Assembly (NCBI GenBank): GCA_034769895.1
Contig: CM068373.1
Span: 200,178,134 to 200,242,133, forward strand
From: Magicicada septendecula
Taxonomy: Eukaryota; Arthropoda; Insecta; Hemiptera; Cicadidae
Length of the DNA stretch: 64,000 nucleotides
Reading direction: 5' to 3'
The notes under the pieces are model-generated. The model was not told the origin of the DNA. It ran no database searches and saw only the letters and a program-made list of their open reading frames with translations. Positions 48,879-61,256 of this stretch are shown here, piece after piece; positions within the stretch are counted from its first letter, which is position 1, and each line of letters starts with the position of its first letter. A program made the translations under genes and the position numbers.

Positions 48879-51641
48879 TGTAACGACACGAAATTTTTGG
48901 ATATTCGGAGTTACAGAAAAATTGTAATAAAAAAAATTTGTTTGAAAAAATTGTATTTATTTATTTAATTAATTGATTATTTAATTATTTCTAATGTATT
49001 TATGTAATTTTATTTCTTTTAATTATTAATTTAATTGATTTAATGGCTTAAAATAACCAGAATTGTTTTTCCGCATTAATCAGATTATCTCCTGTAATAA
49101 TCGATTAGCGGTCTTTCGTTATTCTATGAGGGTACTCTATCCGTGATGTTATTTTCTTATTTTCTTGGAATCCAGTTGCCAAATATCATCTAGAATTCTT
49201 TTATTTGTTATACTTCTACCAATAAATGGAAGTCCAAATTATAATATTCAATGAATTTATTAAACTTATTGAGGCTAATCGATTTTGAATCGATTAGTTA
49301 ATCGACAAATAACAAACTCGTATCTCAGCGCGAGTAAATTCATTATATAAGATATTAATATTAATTTACGGATTCTTTGAACTGTTATTATAATAGTCAG
49401 AGAAAAAGGGTAAAGCTGAAAAGTATAATGCTTACAATAAAAACTGCTTAATTATCTAAAATACAAAATATTATTAAATAGACAATGTTAGTAGGCCTGA
49501 TAAATTTCTCGAACCCAACTCATGATGCTGTTCTGCTGCCGCCGCAAAGGATTCTGGGAATAGTCCAAAATGGCCGCCCCCGTGCTGAATGTAAACGAGG
49601 GGCCTTCACTGCAGAATTCCTTCAAATAAAAGTTGGTTGTTGGTGTATTCCTCTTCCAATTAGTAGTGGTTAATTACTCTTCATCACAGTGTAATTATTC
49701 GGGAGTAGTGGTCAGTTGTTCGGCACGGCAATCAGTGTTCAATGTGTTCTTGTTCCAATGGATGTGGGATTTTACAATGTCCAATTTTGTGTCGATATTA
49801 CATTTAATTCAAGTTCATATTGTCTATTATTTGGACTACGACTTCATATCTTCATAAGTCACTTAATTTGGTTGATTCCAGTTTCTCTCAGTGGTTATTA
49901 ATCGTATTTTTCACTTCTTTGTTTTATTTTTTATAGGTTTAGTTATATTCAAAAAACTGTCTTCTCTCTTTTTAATGAAGTATTTTTCGTGAGCTCGTTT
50001 AGAAGTGTTCGTCTCAACGTGTAACAATCAACTAACTATCTTTTTTTCTCTCCATACAATAGGTCCTGGCCGATTTAATATAAATGTACATCGTTCTAAC
50101 CAGATGGCATTTCCGCCTAAATAATTGACCTTTACATTATATGATTAATTACATTTTGCTTATTACTTAATTTTATTAAATACTAATTACATAATCAATT
50201 TCTTTATTTAATACTGCGTTATTTGATATCAAACATGATATACTTTATAGTATATTTAACTCAAAAAAATCATATTTACAGTATATTTGAATGTAGGCTT
50301 TAACTGTACTTCCTGTCACATTAAATGGTTTACAAATTCTATTAGTATCTAATTAACTTTGAACAATATCATTGCTTGAATTAAAATGGTTATTTTTCCT
50401 TAATTCCTTGTAATTTTATGACTTAATTACTAATTTAAATATTATTTTTAGTTTAGGCTTTCCTCTTAGATTCCAGTGTTATTACCATTGTATTTTTCCT
50501 AATAATATTGTATACATTTCTTCAATACCTTTACAAAGTATTGTTACAGTTATAAGACACAGTAATTGATTTACTTTATATAATTTTCATCAATTTAATT
50601 GATTTCCTTAATTTATTCATTAATTATAAGGTTGTTGAGATGTACCAGTTGCCCTAGATTTTGCATGTGTTCACATACAATGTTTATTATTATTACAGCT
50701 TGCTAATACCCTTTCTGAAATATTATTCTTATAAAATCTTAATTAAAATTTGCTTACTTACTTACATTAACGTTTATGATTGATTGATACAATTAAAACA
50801 TAACAAATATTTTATAATAAAAAATTATACTCAAACTCAGCCATTAAAGCCTTGAGTTCAATGACCTGTAAATATAAACAAAACACATCTGTTTTTTCAT
50901 CACCTAAAATATTACTTAAAATTAATTTTCATGCAGTCCTTGCTGTTTTTACTTTATTTTAGGGATGTACCTTTGATCACTTCACTATTTAGTGCATTAT
51001 CTCATCTTATTTTTTGTCCTAGTATTTAATATTGTGAGATAAAAAATAGCACTTACTTGGGATTATCATTAGTATATTTTCCTAATAAAATAACTTGCAC
51101 TGGTCCACTGTTATTCTTTGATCTTATCTCTATTCAGTTTCCTAGTCTTATAAGATCAAGAATCTTATTTACAGAGGATCATTAAGATTTGTTTTTCATT
51201 ATAAAAATAACTTTCACTGGTACACTTTTAATTGTACCTCTAGACACTTTTACTTATATATACTTTACATTTACATTATTTTATTGCATTTTACTTTTCT
51301 TATTTATTTTCAACTTTTTTGGGGTTTCTAATATTATTACATGTGGTTGTCCTTCTAATAGTTGATTTTTTATTATGGATGTTTGTCTGTCCTGGGCATT
51401 TCCTGACCTACTCCTATACTACCTGGGTATAATTACTTTATACATGGGGCCTATCATTATTTTTATATAATTTCTTATATATTGCATGTTTGGTTTTAAT
51501 TTATCTTATCTCTTCGAACTATTATTTCACTACACTTTGGTCCTTGACTAATTTTTATAGTAGTTTTCATTGATGTCATTTTATTTTTATTTTATATCTG
51601 ATTATTTTTTAAATTAGAACAATGTGGATAATCTGTCATGC

Positions 51642-51643
<2 letters not shown>
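48879..51643 (-). mobile_element. Long LTR, family B copy 1
   Basis: Begins TGTAACGACACG right after the ATATATAT at 48871-48878 and ends GTCATGCTAC next to a (TA)n tract, so it too sits in an ATAT-type target. It aligns in order with 54446-57456 at low identity: paired ATCGATT boxes, TTCTTTGAAC, TAATAGTCAGAGAA, CAAAATGGCCGC and the final TCTGTCATGCTAC. No coding region. It is probably a solo LTR. Confidence 0.65.
49566..49577 (-). promoter_or_regulatory. Conserved GCGGCCATTTTG box in LTR copy 1
   Basis: The 12-mer is identical at 55057-55068 in the otherwise strongly diverged second LTR. On the element strand GCCATTTTG resembles the YY1/Pleiohomeotic consensus. A role in LTR transcription is inferred. 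Confidence 0.4.

Positions 51644-51692
<49 letters not shown>
51644..51692. repeat. (TA)n at LTR/LINE junction
   Basis: Pure TA run of about 48 bp separating the LTR end from the 3' end of the non-LTR element. It can be the expanded LTR target site, the LINE's 3' tail, or both. Confidence 0.9.
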
Positions 51693-51693
<1 letters not shown>

Positions 51694-54115
51694 GGGTTGC
51701 TACAGCTAGTGCCGTTTCCCTTCGTTCAACCTGGCTGTCCAATTCTCCCGATGTACCCATTGTCAATCCTCAAGTCCTATACGTTGCATAGATTCATCCA
51801 CTTCGTCCCTCCAAGATATTCTCGGTCTTCCCCTTCTGCTCCTTCCTAATGGACTCCATTCCGTCACTTTGTTGATCCAACTATTTTGTGCTCTCCGGAC
51901 ATGACCGTACCACACCAATCTTTTTCTTCTATGTAGTCAATTACTCTTCTTTCCACTTCCATTCTTCTTCTGATCCTCGTTTTTTATTCGGTCTGCTCTC
52001 GTTATTCCACAGCACCTCCTCCAATATTCCATCTCTGTTGCAAGAATCTTTCTTTCATTCTTTTTGTTAATAACCCATACTTCCGCTGGATACATCATAA
52101 TGCTTTGGACTATGGTTTGATATATCATTTTGTTGGTGCTTTTTCTAATAACACTGCTGTCCCATATAACACTGTGTAATTGTCTAATCCCTGTTCTAGT
52201 CTGCCCTAATCTACTTTTTATTTCCTCTTCCGTTGTGCCTACTTTATTCAGTGTGAATCCTATTTACTTGAATTTGTCTGTTCCTCTAATTTTAACATTT
52301 TCGTCTACTTCTAAATCCGTTGTTTGTTCATCTCTAATTGCCAAGTATTCAGTCTTTTTTATGTTTATTTCCAATCCCATTTTTGTGTATTCTTCATTCA
52401 GCTTTCTGACCATGTAGCTTAGATCTTCTTCATCCTGGGCTATAACTATCTGGTCATCGGGGAAGCATAGTGTGTACAGGTGTTCATTTCGTATCGGTAT
52501 TCCCATTCCATGGCATTTCTGTTTCCACATGGTTAATGCATATTCTAAAAATATCTTAAACAGCGTGGGCGATGTTGGGCAGCCTTGCAATAACCCTTTG
52601 GATGTTTTAAACCTACAGACAATTTTGTTACCTACTTTAACTTGTACGTTGTTGTTTTTATATAGATTTTTTACTGTTTGCGTCAGGACTTTCGGTATTT
52701 CCAATTGTGTTAGAGCTTTAAACATTTCTTTTCTGGGTACTGTATCATATGCTTTTCTAAGGTCAATAAACGCTAGATGTACTTCCCTGTTCTTCGCTTT
52801 TTTCTTTTCTATGATATGTTGGATTGTATATATCTGGTCTGCGCATGATCTCCCGGCTGTAAAACCTGCTTGTTCTTTTCCAATCTTTCAATCTATATTT
52901 TCCTCGGTTTTATTTCTTAGCACCCTACCATACAGCCTTTCCATTGTTGCTATGACACTTATGCCTCTATAGTTTTCGCAGTCTTTTCTATTGCCCTTTA
53001 TAATATCGATGTAATTCGTGCCTCTTTCCATTCCGCCGGTAAATCTTCTCCATTTATAACCTTCTCGAACATTCTTCCTATCATTATCATAAGTTTTTCG
53101 GTTCCGCTACTAACCCTCCTGGGCGTGATGATTTGTTGTTTTTTATTGAGTTACTGCTTTCCTTATTTCTGCTGCCGTTATAGTAATTCTATTTTCTGTT
53201 TCTGTCTCTATTTCTTCTTGATCGTTTGTCAGGAATTCTTGACTACGCTCCGTAAGTAGGTTTTTATAGTGTCTCTCCCACTCATTGTCTTGTATATATT
53301 GAATATAGGTTTTATCCTTCCTATTCGTTCGTAATGATTGAATTACATTCCATGCTTCTGAACTCCTAGCTCCTCCTATATATTGGTCTACATTTCTACA
53401 CCTGTTTTCCCATACTTCATTTTTCTCTTTGCTGACCATTTCCTTCACTTACTTGTTCTTCTCTCTGTAATTTCTGTAATCTTCTTCTTTTTTCGTCGAT
53501 ATCCATTTGTCTGTACAAATGGAGTCTTCTCTTTGCTTTTATCTCTTCTATCGTCTTTTCCTACATGTCCCATTTGTATGTATTATTTCCCTGTTCAGTC
53601 TCTCCTCTTGCTTCTAGTGCTGCTTGCAGCATAGCTTCTTTTATGTGTTCATATGTGATGTTTACTTCTTCATCATATCTAAATTCTATTAACTTTTGAT
53701 CTAAATGTTGCTTGTATAGGTACCTTATCAATTCGTCCTGTAATAATTGAATTTTGAATTTGTTTTCCTTACTTATTTGTGTTGCCGTAATTGTCTCTTC
53801 TGTATTTGTTGGCATTTTGGCTCCTCTCCATGAGAATTTCATTTTTGCTATCAGTAGTTTATGGTCTGTTCCACACTCCGCTCCTCTCTGAACTCTGACG
53901 TATTTTATTATAATTGTTGTTCTGTTCCTTATTATTCCATAGTCAATAATCGACCTCACCTTACTTGTTTCCTGTGTCCAAGTATATTTATGTACTTTTT
54001 GTGTTCAAAGAATCCGTTTGTAATTTTTAAGCCATTTAGTTCACATAGGTTTACTAGCCTTTCTCCATTATCATTCAATATTTGTTCTCCAAATCTTCCT
54101 ACTGTAATGAGATAA
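51693..54115 (-). pseudogene. Non-LTR retrotransposon, 5'-truncated
   Basis: Minus-strand element from the end of the endonuclease to its 3' end. In order: GRFGEQILNDNGERLVNLCE (54090) and, after a frameshift, YTWTQETSKVRSIIDYGI near 53980. The linker runs through 53561-53959 and 53143-53448. Reverse transcriptase blocks are NREVHLAFIDLRKAYDTVPR near 52740-52800, SKGLLQGCPTSPTLFKIFLE and LYTLCFPDDQIVIAQ. C-terminal blocks are IVQSIMMYPAEVWVINKK, RLVWYGHVRRAQ and GRSRRGRPRISWRDEVDE. The catalytic box reads FPDD where active copies have FADD, and several frameshifts and stops occur. Clade not assigned. It lies between two LTR copies. Confidence 0.9.
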
Positions 54116-54369
54116 CTACTAAAAACAATTTTGGAGGGAATAAATATGCAGAAGCTCTTGGATTTATGTGATCACAACCAGAATCAAGAAAAAGATGACT
54201 GCCAAAATACCGCAAAGTACTTTGAAGTCTGCAGCAAAATGATTATATTTGGTTACTTAATAGTTATAGGAAGCTTTACAGTTGCATCTGATAGCAATTT
54301 TTGTAAAACGAAACATCAAAGATTAGGCTTTATCATAGTGGTCTGTAGTTTTTGCCAGATATGTTGAAA
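54116..54369. other. Unassigned segment with small ORF
   Basis: Contains a 78-codon plus frame (54131-54367) with a polar N-terminus (LCDHNQNQEKDDCQNT) and no recognised domain. It sits between the truncated LINE and the ATAT target at 54370-54373, so it is probably pre-insertion DNA or another element scrap. Confidence 0.35.
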
Positions 54370-54373
54370 ATAT

Positions 54374-57300
54374 TGTAACGAAAACGAGGCTTCTGCTCGG
54401 GTTTGCCTTCTTTTGTTTTACGTCCCACTGTTGTGAGCGCCAACTTGTAACGAAACAAAAGAAAATTGTGTTATTTAAAATTTGAAAAAAAAAATTAATT
54501 TTGTTTTGATTGATCTTTTTTATTTTATTTTTTATGTTTAATAATTTAGCAAATAATTCTTGTAATGGTGTGGTTTTAAAATTTTAAGTTCCTTTGAGTT
54601 AATTTTGCTAATAATATCGCTTATTGTTCACTGGAATTAAATTCAGCGTTAACAGGATTGTCTAATTCACTGATCGATTAGCAGTATTTCTTCTTCTCCG
54701 TATGTAACACTTCCACTTAAGTAACGGCCGCCTTTCTTGTAGTCCTGTTGTTCACTAATATGCTATTTATTAAATTTATAAATAAATTTAAAACCAAATT
54801 GTAGAATTTCTAAATTTTACTGACAAATGTTTAAAAGGATCGATTTAAAATCGATTATAACATAATGCTCGACTCGTTCACAGGGCGATCGATTGTTGGT
54901 ACATAGGTTATTTAATAATAATTTTCTCCAGGTTCTTTGAACGGTTATAGTTAATAGTCAGAGAAGGGGCAAGATTAGAAAGTATATCATTTACAATTAA
55001 AAAAGCCTAATATTTAAAAATTACAAAGTTAGTTGATAATATATAATGCTGGGAGTCAAAATGGCCGCTTCGTAGCTGCTGATGTAAAACCGAACTCGTC
55101 GTGTTGAAATTTTCTTCCAATAAAGTTGCCTTTTCAATGCTTCCTCGTCTCCGCAGTAGTGATTAATATTTCTGGTGTTATTGTAGTATCTCTCGTTCAA
55201 TGTTCTGTTGTTCACTTGATCAAAATGTGTGTGATAAAATTAAGTTACTTGTGTCGTAAAGTTCGTTTCAGTTATTCGGAATTATTAGTGTTAGATGTTC
55301 ATATGGTTAATTCACTAGTTTAAGTTGTGTATTCACTTGATAAAATGTTTGTAGTGGTTAATTTTCACTGAATTTAAGATTTAAAATTGTTTGTTGAAAT
55401 TCTCAAACTTTTACTGTAGGCTAGGTTCAATTTTTACACGCCATTAATTGTTTCGATATAGGATGTTATTTACCTCGAGCTCACTCGACTGTACTCTACG
55501 AACGTTAATAAAGAACTGTCTTACTTCCTTCGTTTTCTTAAATATCTTAGCCAATTTAATATTGGAAATGTATTGTTTCAATTTTTAATCGCTTCCGATA
55601 CATGTAGAAAAAGTAATGTAATGTGATATAATGATATCGCAGAATATATTTAGTTATTAATTAACTTCATGAAATTTTAAATACATAATTGGTTTCTTTA
55701 ACTCCTCCTGCTTAATTTGATACCCAATAATATAAGTTTACAAAGTTTTTTAACAAAAATGCTATATTTCCTTCATTTTGGAAAAGTAGGCTCAACCTTT
55801 TATTTCCTGTTCTTCTCCAAATATTAGCCATTTTATATGTTATAATTATGATTATAATAAATCTCAGATTGACATAAATGTTTATCTTTCCTTAATTTCT
55901 TGCAATTTTATCAATTGATTATCTTTTTAAGTATAATTCATGAATTTATGAGTCTCCACTCTGAAATTTTAGTTATTACATTTGCAAATTTTTCAATAAT
56001 TTTATATATCTTTCTACACTATCCTTTTAAAGTATAGTTTTGTCATAGTATTTGGTGACTGATTCACCTTATATAAATTCCATCAGTTCAACTGTTTTAT
56101 TTAACTTAATTAACAATTATAAGGGTGTTTGAGTTTCCTATTTGGCCTAGATTTTTCTGGTTTTACATATAATGTTTTTGAATAATACTCGGTTTATACC
56201 CCTTCTGACTTTCTTATTTTAATACAATATTAATTAAAATCTCCTTAATTAACTAATAGAACATGTAGTATCGTATTCATACTCATAATACATAAACAAT
56301 ATTTGAAATTAACAATATGGTCTTCAAATTCAGACACCTTAGTTTTAACTACTATTAATAACATATAATAAACATTTTATAAAAAGAGTATGGTATCCAT
56401 ACGTATACATTTTAGTCTGGATTCATACTGTTAGACATATTAAATATTTTTATAATAATAATAATATCTTATATCCTACTCCCAACATTGAATTATGGAG
56501 TTCATGGGCTTTAACATAAACATAACAAGCCCTTTATTTTTTTTTGTATTTATTTCTGAAACTTATTTTGGTTGTAATCTTATCTGTTTTTATTTTGGTA
56601 TTTGAAGATTTATCCCCTATCACTTTATTTATTCACCACCTGCTCTCACGTTATCCTTTATATTTTAATGAAGGGTTTTAGATAAAAAGTGTCAACTTCT
56701 TAGAAACATTAGTAATGTTTTCATAAGAATATTTTATAAAATTTTATTTCTGTAGTTATTGGAAACTTTAAAGTTGTTTAACGGTACATATGTACTTAGT
56801 TGAAGTATTAGTCACATTTCTACTTGAAGTTTATATAATACACTGAAATAACTTGCACCTGTTCACTTATATTTTTGGATCTTATCTCTAATTGAGTTTT
56901 ACAAAATTCCAAGACCCAAAATCTTAGTTATAAGGCATTATGAAGATTTGTTTATTCCGTTATACAATAACTTTAGTGGGTGCACTTCTACTTACAACAC
57001 TAAACACTTTTGTTTACAACTATTTTACATTAATATCAGATTTTTGGTGTAATACTTTCTTTCGCGACATTTAATCTCTTTCGGGGTTTGTTATATTCTT
57101 CTTAATAGGTTTCCCTTGGGTAACCTACAATTTTGTTTCTACAAAATTCTTCTTTCTTGGTTTCTTCAAGGTAACATTGTTTTCTCATGTCCGTTGGTTT
57201 GTTCGGGGTATCTTCCTTACCTACTCGTATCCTCCCTGGGTATTATCCTTACTTTATTTTAGTTTTTTGGGGTTTATTTTTCTTTATACATTTTTGTCGC

Positions 57301-57456
57301 ATTGTGGTTCTTTATTTTTACTTTTTCCATTTATGGTGTTTTTTTATTTTGATTTTTATTTGTTTTCATTTGAATTTTTCTTGATCTTTAATGTACTTGA
57401 TATTTAATTATGATCATATTGTAATCTTTATTAAGTGGATTATCTGTCATGCTACA
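54374..57456 (-). mobile_element. Long LTR, family B copy 2, with U5-PBS module
   Basis: ATAT (54370-54373) precedes TGTAACGAAAACG at 54374. At 54446 a second start, TGTAACGAAACAAAAG, follows a primer-binding-like GTTGTGAGCGCCAACT. The outer 72 bp thus form an extra LTR-end plus primer-binding module outside the main LTR. The right end is CATGCTACA (57456). The bases right of it read on the minus strand as TGGAGGAGAGCAATC, a polypurine tract, so this is a 3' LTR with its internal region to the right. The LTR is roughly 3 kb. Confidence 0.65.
55057..55068 (-). promoter_or_regulatory. Conserved GCGGCCATTTTG box in LTR copy 2
   Basis: Identical 12-mer to 49566-49577, at the same place relative to TTCTTTGAAC and TAATAGTCAGAGAA boxes. 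YY1/Pleiohomeotic-like. Confidence 0.4.
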
Positions 57457-58587
57457 GATTGCTCTCCTCCAGAAATGATTAGTTCAGACCATACTTTGTT
57501 TGGCTGAAATAATTGCTTATGATACTTATTATATTTTTATTATTCTTGACTTCCTTTCCATTTCTATTTTTGCTTCTTTATATTCGAGCTTACATATATT
57601 TTATTCTTAATTGATCTTCCTTGATAGTAATAGTCATCTGAGGTTTATTATTTTATTTTCATTTTTCCTTAACTTGGTTTTTTATCCCTGGGATATTTAT
57701 TCCCTAACATTCCCTAACACGTGAGCTGGGGCAGTTCAGAGGGGCACTGTAGGCTACATACTCTGCTGGCCATGCTACACTTCTCATTGAGTTCGGAGGC
57801 AAATCATCTCCGCTCAAAAACATAATAATACTGCTGGACTTATCTACAGACAGTTATTAATAAAAATTATATAAGACTAGTCTATTTTACGACTATTAAA
57901 AAATATCTTTGGATACCTCACTTCGTATTTGCTCAGATCTGTTAATATTTCTATCTCAGTTATTTTCCTTCTCGGTTATTCTTCTGACTGTTAGCTCTAC
58001 TGATATCTTATTTCTTATCATGGTTGGAAGCTCTTTTATTCATATAATTATCACTAGTTATTAAGTATAAAGTTTTTGTGTTAATTTTCTATTCTTCTTT
58101 TGTTGTTATTGCAATCTTCTTCTCGTCATTGGTAGCATATATTTTATGATATTTTTGTTTCTTTCTTATTTCTCCTGAATTGTTCCACTAGTTCCATGTT
58201 CTAGCACTTTCTTCTACTCGTCTTTATTACAATCGACATTTATTTTATGATCATACTTATTATTGATTTGTTTACATATATATATTTTTTTCTTTTTTCA
58301 CCAATTACTTCGCTCTTGTTTCTTATCCAAATGAATTCCTTAATTATATTTTTATGTGGTCATTGTTTCTCCTTCTATGGCGTCAAGTTTTTATTATTTT
58401 TATTTCAACACAAGTTTATTCATTTAATTGTATCAGTGGTTCTTATTTCCTTTTCTTTCTCTTTAAAATTATTTAATAAATTGTTTGTGGTAAGTTGCTC
58501 TTGTTATATTTTATAATTTTTTTGTTTTATTTTAACTTCCAAATTCTTTTCTTTAATTTCCCTTAAATAGTTTTCATAAATAATTGT
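57457..58587 (-). other. Likely internal region of family B element
   Basis: Starts with the polypurine tract (on the minus strand) next to the LTR and is T-rich on the plus strand. No gag or pol motif was found; plus-strand frames such as 58247-58516 are hydrophobic by composition only. The matching 5' LTR is not in the window before 59.2 kb, so the element is incomplete or continues in diverged form. Confidence 0.35.
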
Positions 58588-59110
58588 TTGTAAGGTGATC
58601 TTACGATATATTTGAACTTTGTTATTTACATCAATTTAAATTCTTTTTCTTTTAGTTACCATAACATTTCTTCTTAAACGATTGTCAGTAAGTTGTGCTT
58701 ACTATATTTTAGAATTTTGTTATTTTTCAAAATTCTTTTTCTTTATTTCCATAATTGTTATCATAAATAGTTTGGTAGTAATATGATCTTACTTTATTTT
58801 TGAATTTAGTTGTTTTAAAATTCAAAATCCTCTTTCTTTTTTCATATTCATAATGGTTTCATAAATATTTGGTAGTAATGTGATCTTACTTTATTTTTGA
58901 ATTTAGTTGTTTTAAAATTCAAAATCCTCTTTTTTTCATAATGGTTTCATAAATATTTGGTAGTAATGTGATCTTACTTTATTTTTGAATTTAGATGTTT
59001 TAAAATTCAAACTCCTCTCTCTTTTTTTTCATAATGGTTTCATAAATATTTGGTAGTAATGTGATATTACTTTATTTTAGAATTTAGTTGATTTTAAAAT
59101 AAATTCCAAA
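58588..59110. repeat. Tandem repeat of about 88-98 bp
   Basis: TTTGGTAGTAATGTGATCTTACTTTATTTTTGAATTTAG (shown as one continuous visual block, partly varied) recurs with ATGATCTTAC/TGATCTTAC/TGATATTAC at about 58782, 58881, 58969 and 59062, and a weaker copy at 58594. Each is followed by TTTTAAAATTCAAA(A/C)TCCTCT and CATAATGGTTTCATAAAT. Copies to the right are more alike, so they are the youngest. Confidence 0.8.
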
Positions 59111-59248
59111 TTCTTTTCTTTTTATTTTGAAATTCTACTCCTCATAATATTTTTTCATGGAAGCCTGGTTATATACACCTTTGATTCTCTCAGAACCCAT
59201 CTCCTTTATTTCATATGTATTATTGTTGTTTGTTATGGAGACTAGTAG

Positions 59249-59887
59249 GGGGAAAATGAGAGTTCTACCCCGGAAGTGACGTCACACGGCGGGAAATTCA
59301 AAAATTGTGGTGGTGGGGGTAACCATGCGGTAGTTGTCTTTCGGCCATGTTGTCGTCGTCGCCGCCTAAAGTGGGGTTAACGTGTGCGTTGATTGTCGGA
59401 GGCGTGGCTATGTTCGCCGTTCGCCGTTCGCCGTTGACGTCGTCGTTGACGTCGTCATCGTCGCTGGGCGGCGGCCTGGTGGTGGCTTGATGGCCGCCCG
59501 CCGTGGTGGGGCGCCGGCGGCCATGTTGGAAAAGGTGCGATGTTGTCGAGTGGTGTAAGAGTGTAGTGGTTAAGGTACGGCCTGGTTGCCGATTCGTGCG
59601 TGTGTTATAGTGTATGGTTATGTATATGTAAGGGGTTTTTCCGGAAGTTCGGCCATGTTGGAAAAGCGTCGGTGTTGCCAACTGTTGTCGGCTCGGTGTT
59701 ATAGTGTACGTGTTGAATGTATGTTTCGCCATTGTTGCCAACTCGGTGTTATAGTGTACTGGTTTCGTATATATTTACCCTGTCGTGCCGATATCGTCGA
59801 TGTTGTGTATAAACATGGTTACTCCCACCACCACAATTTTTGAATTTCTCGCCGTGTGACGGTCCAGGCTAGAACTCTCATTTTCCC
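59249..59887. repeat. Element bounded by about 75-bp inverted repeats
   Basis: The left arm (59249-59327, GGGAAAATGAGAGTTCTA...TAACCATG) is the inverted copy of the right arm (59814-59887, CATGGTTACTCCCACCACCA...CTCATTTTCCC), with a 5-nt gap near GTGACGTCAC. The centre is GC-rich with (CGCCGTT)n and (GACGTCGTC)n runs and then the satellite units described below. No clear target duplication is seen outside the arms. The 147-codon minus frame 59298-59741 lies inside and looks compositional. Confidence 0.75.
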
Positions 59888-60904
59888 TGTAAGAAATACA
59901 CATGATATTCAGTGTTCGATTCACTTATCTGAACGATTGCATTGTTGACAACTGTGTGTCTATGTGTTAAGTAAATTGTAGTATGCGAAAAGGATAGTTG
60001 AAAATAAACACTTATACAATGAAAAAATATGTACAAGTTTGTTACAAATATAAACATAAAGAAAAAATATCTACAAGTTTATTTTACAACTATGTTTACA
60101 CTGCCGCCATTGTTGCCAACTCGTGCGTGTGTTATAGTGTACTGGTTTCGTATATATTTACACTGCCACGTCGATATCGTCGATGTTGTGTTTATGTGTT
60201 AAGTAAATATATAAACAGATTGAAAAAAATACGTTCGCAGCAACCTGTTGGTCTGCGGCTCGCTATGTCTAGCCCTACATTTGATGTTGTAAGAAACACA
60301 CCGCTATGTCGAGCCCTACTTGAAAGAAACACACATGATATGCAGTTGTCAGTTCACTTATATAAAACACATGCACACGCAATATTTATGTAATATCTGA
60401 ATAATAGGACGTTGCAAATGATGTAATCGGCTCCCACCATGATTTTCACATGTGGAGTTATTTTTTACAACAGAATGCTGACAGACCATCTGTTATCATT
60501 GGTGGGTATGTAATATTTAAATATTCTTTAATTTCTAAAGTATATTATAATCATGCAATTATTGTTTAATAAAATTGATTTTTTTTAGAATATTGTTAAT
60601 GTTCCAAGGAATTTTGAAATTAAAAAACAATAAAAAGGTTAAAGCAATACTGTTTAATTACAAATAATTAAAATACATGTAATCAAAATATATTACAATT
60701 TAAAATACATAATATGTAAACGCACACAGTAGTGAAAATTACAAAACTCAATTGCGCTAATAGTTGCAATTATACTTTCTGGCACGTCTCTCAACGAATG
60801 AACGAATAACGCACGTGCACAGCGGAATATATAGGGAGGTAGTTGTGGAGGTGGAAACCGGAGAGGGGGGAAACCACGCAACGCACAGTAAGCGTTTATT
60901 TTTA

Positions 60905-61200
60905 ACCGTGTGAACAGGACACGAGCTGATTTCTCACGGTTCGATGGGAAGGTGGGGAAGAGGGGAGTCGGTTATTTTTTATACGTCTAGACAGGACTCG
61001 TGCTTGTTCGAACATGTCGACGACGCTAATTTATTTTTAGACAGGTGATGTATTTAACTGTGTGAACAGGATACGACTTGATTTCTCACGGTTCGATGGG
61101 TAGGTGAGGAAGAGGGGTGTCGGTTATTTTTATACGTCTAGACAGCACATGTGCTTGTTTGAACACGTCGTCGACGCTAATTTATTTTTAGACAGATGAT
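60905..61200. repeat. Tandem duplication, about 151 bp
   Basis: Two copies: TGTGAACAGGA(C/T)ACGA, TTTCTCACGGTTCGATGGG, CGGTTATTTTT, TACGTCTAGACAG and CGACGCTAATTTATTTTTAG recur with offset 151-152. The two copies differ by scattered substitutions. Non-coding. Confidence 0.85.
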
Positions 61201-61256
61201 GTAAAAGATAGAAAGGCGACGACTGTTACTTTTTACCTAAGCGCTAAACAATAATG

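Noticed and set aside
53861..54115. Plus-strand ORF over LINE
   Set aside because: The minus strand carries the LINE endonuclease end; this frame has no motif.
48879..57456. One LTR retrotransposon with two LTRs and the LINE as insertion
   Set aside because: The two LTRs are far too diverged for one insertion, and a polypurine tract follows the right-hand LTR, so they are better read as separate insertions.
59298..59741. 147-codon minus-strand ORF rich in Thr, His and Asp
   Set aside because: It crosses simple GC-rich repeats and satellite units, starts inside one inverted arm, and its low-complexity composition explains the open frame.
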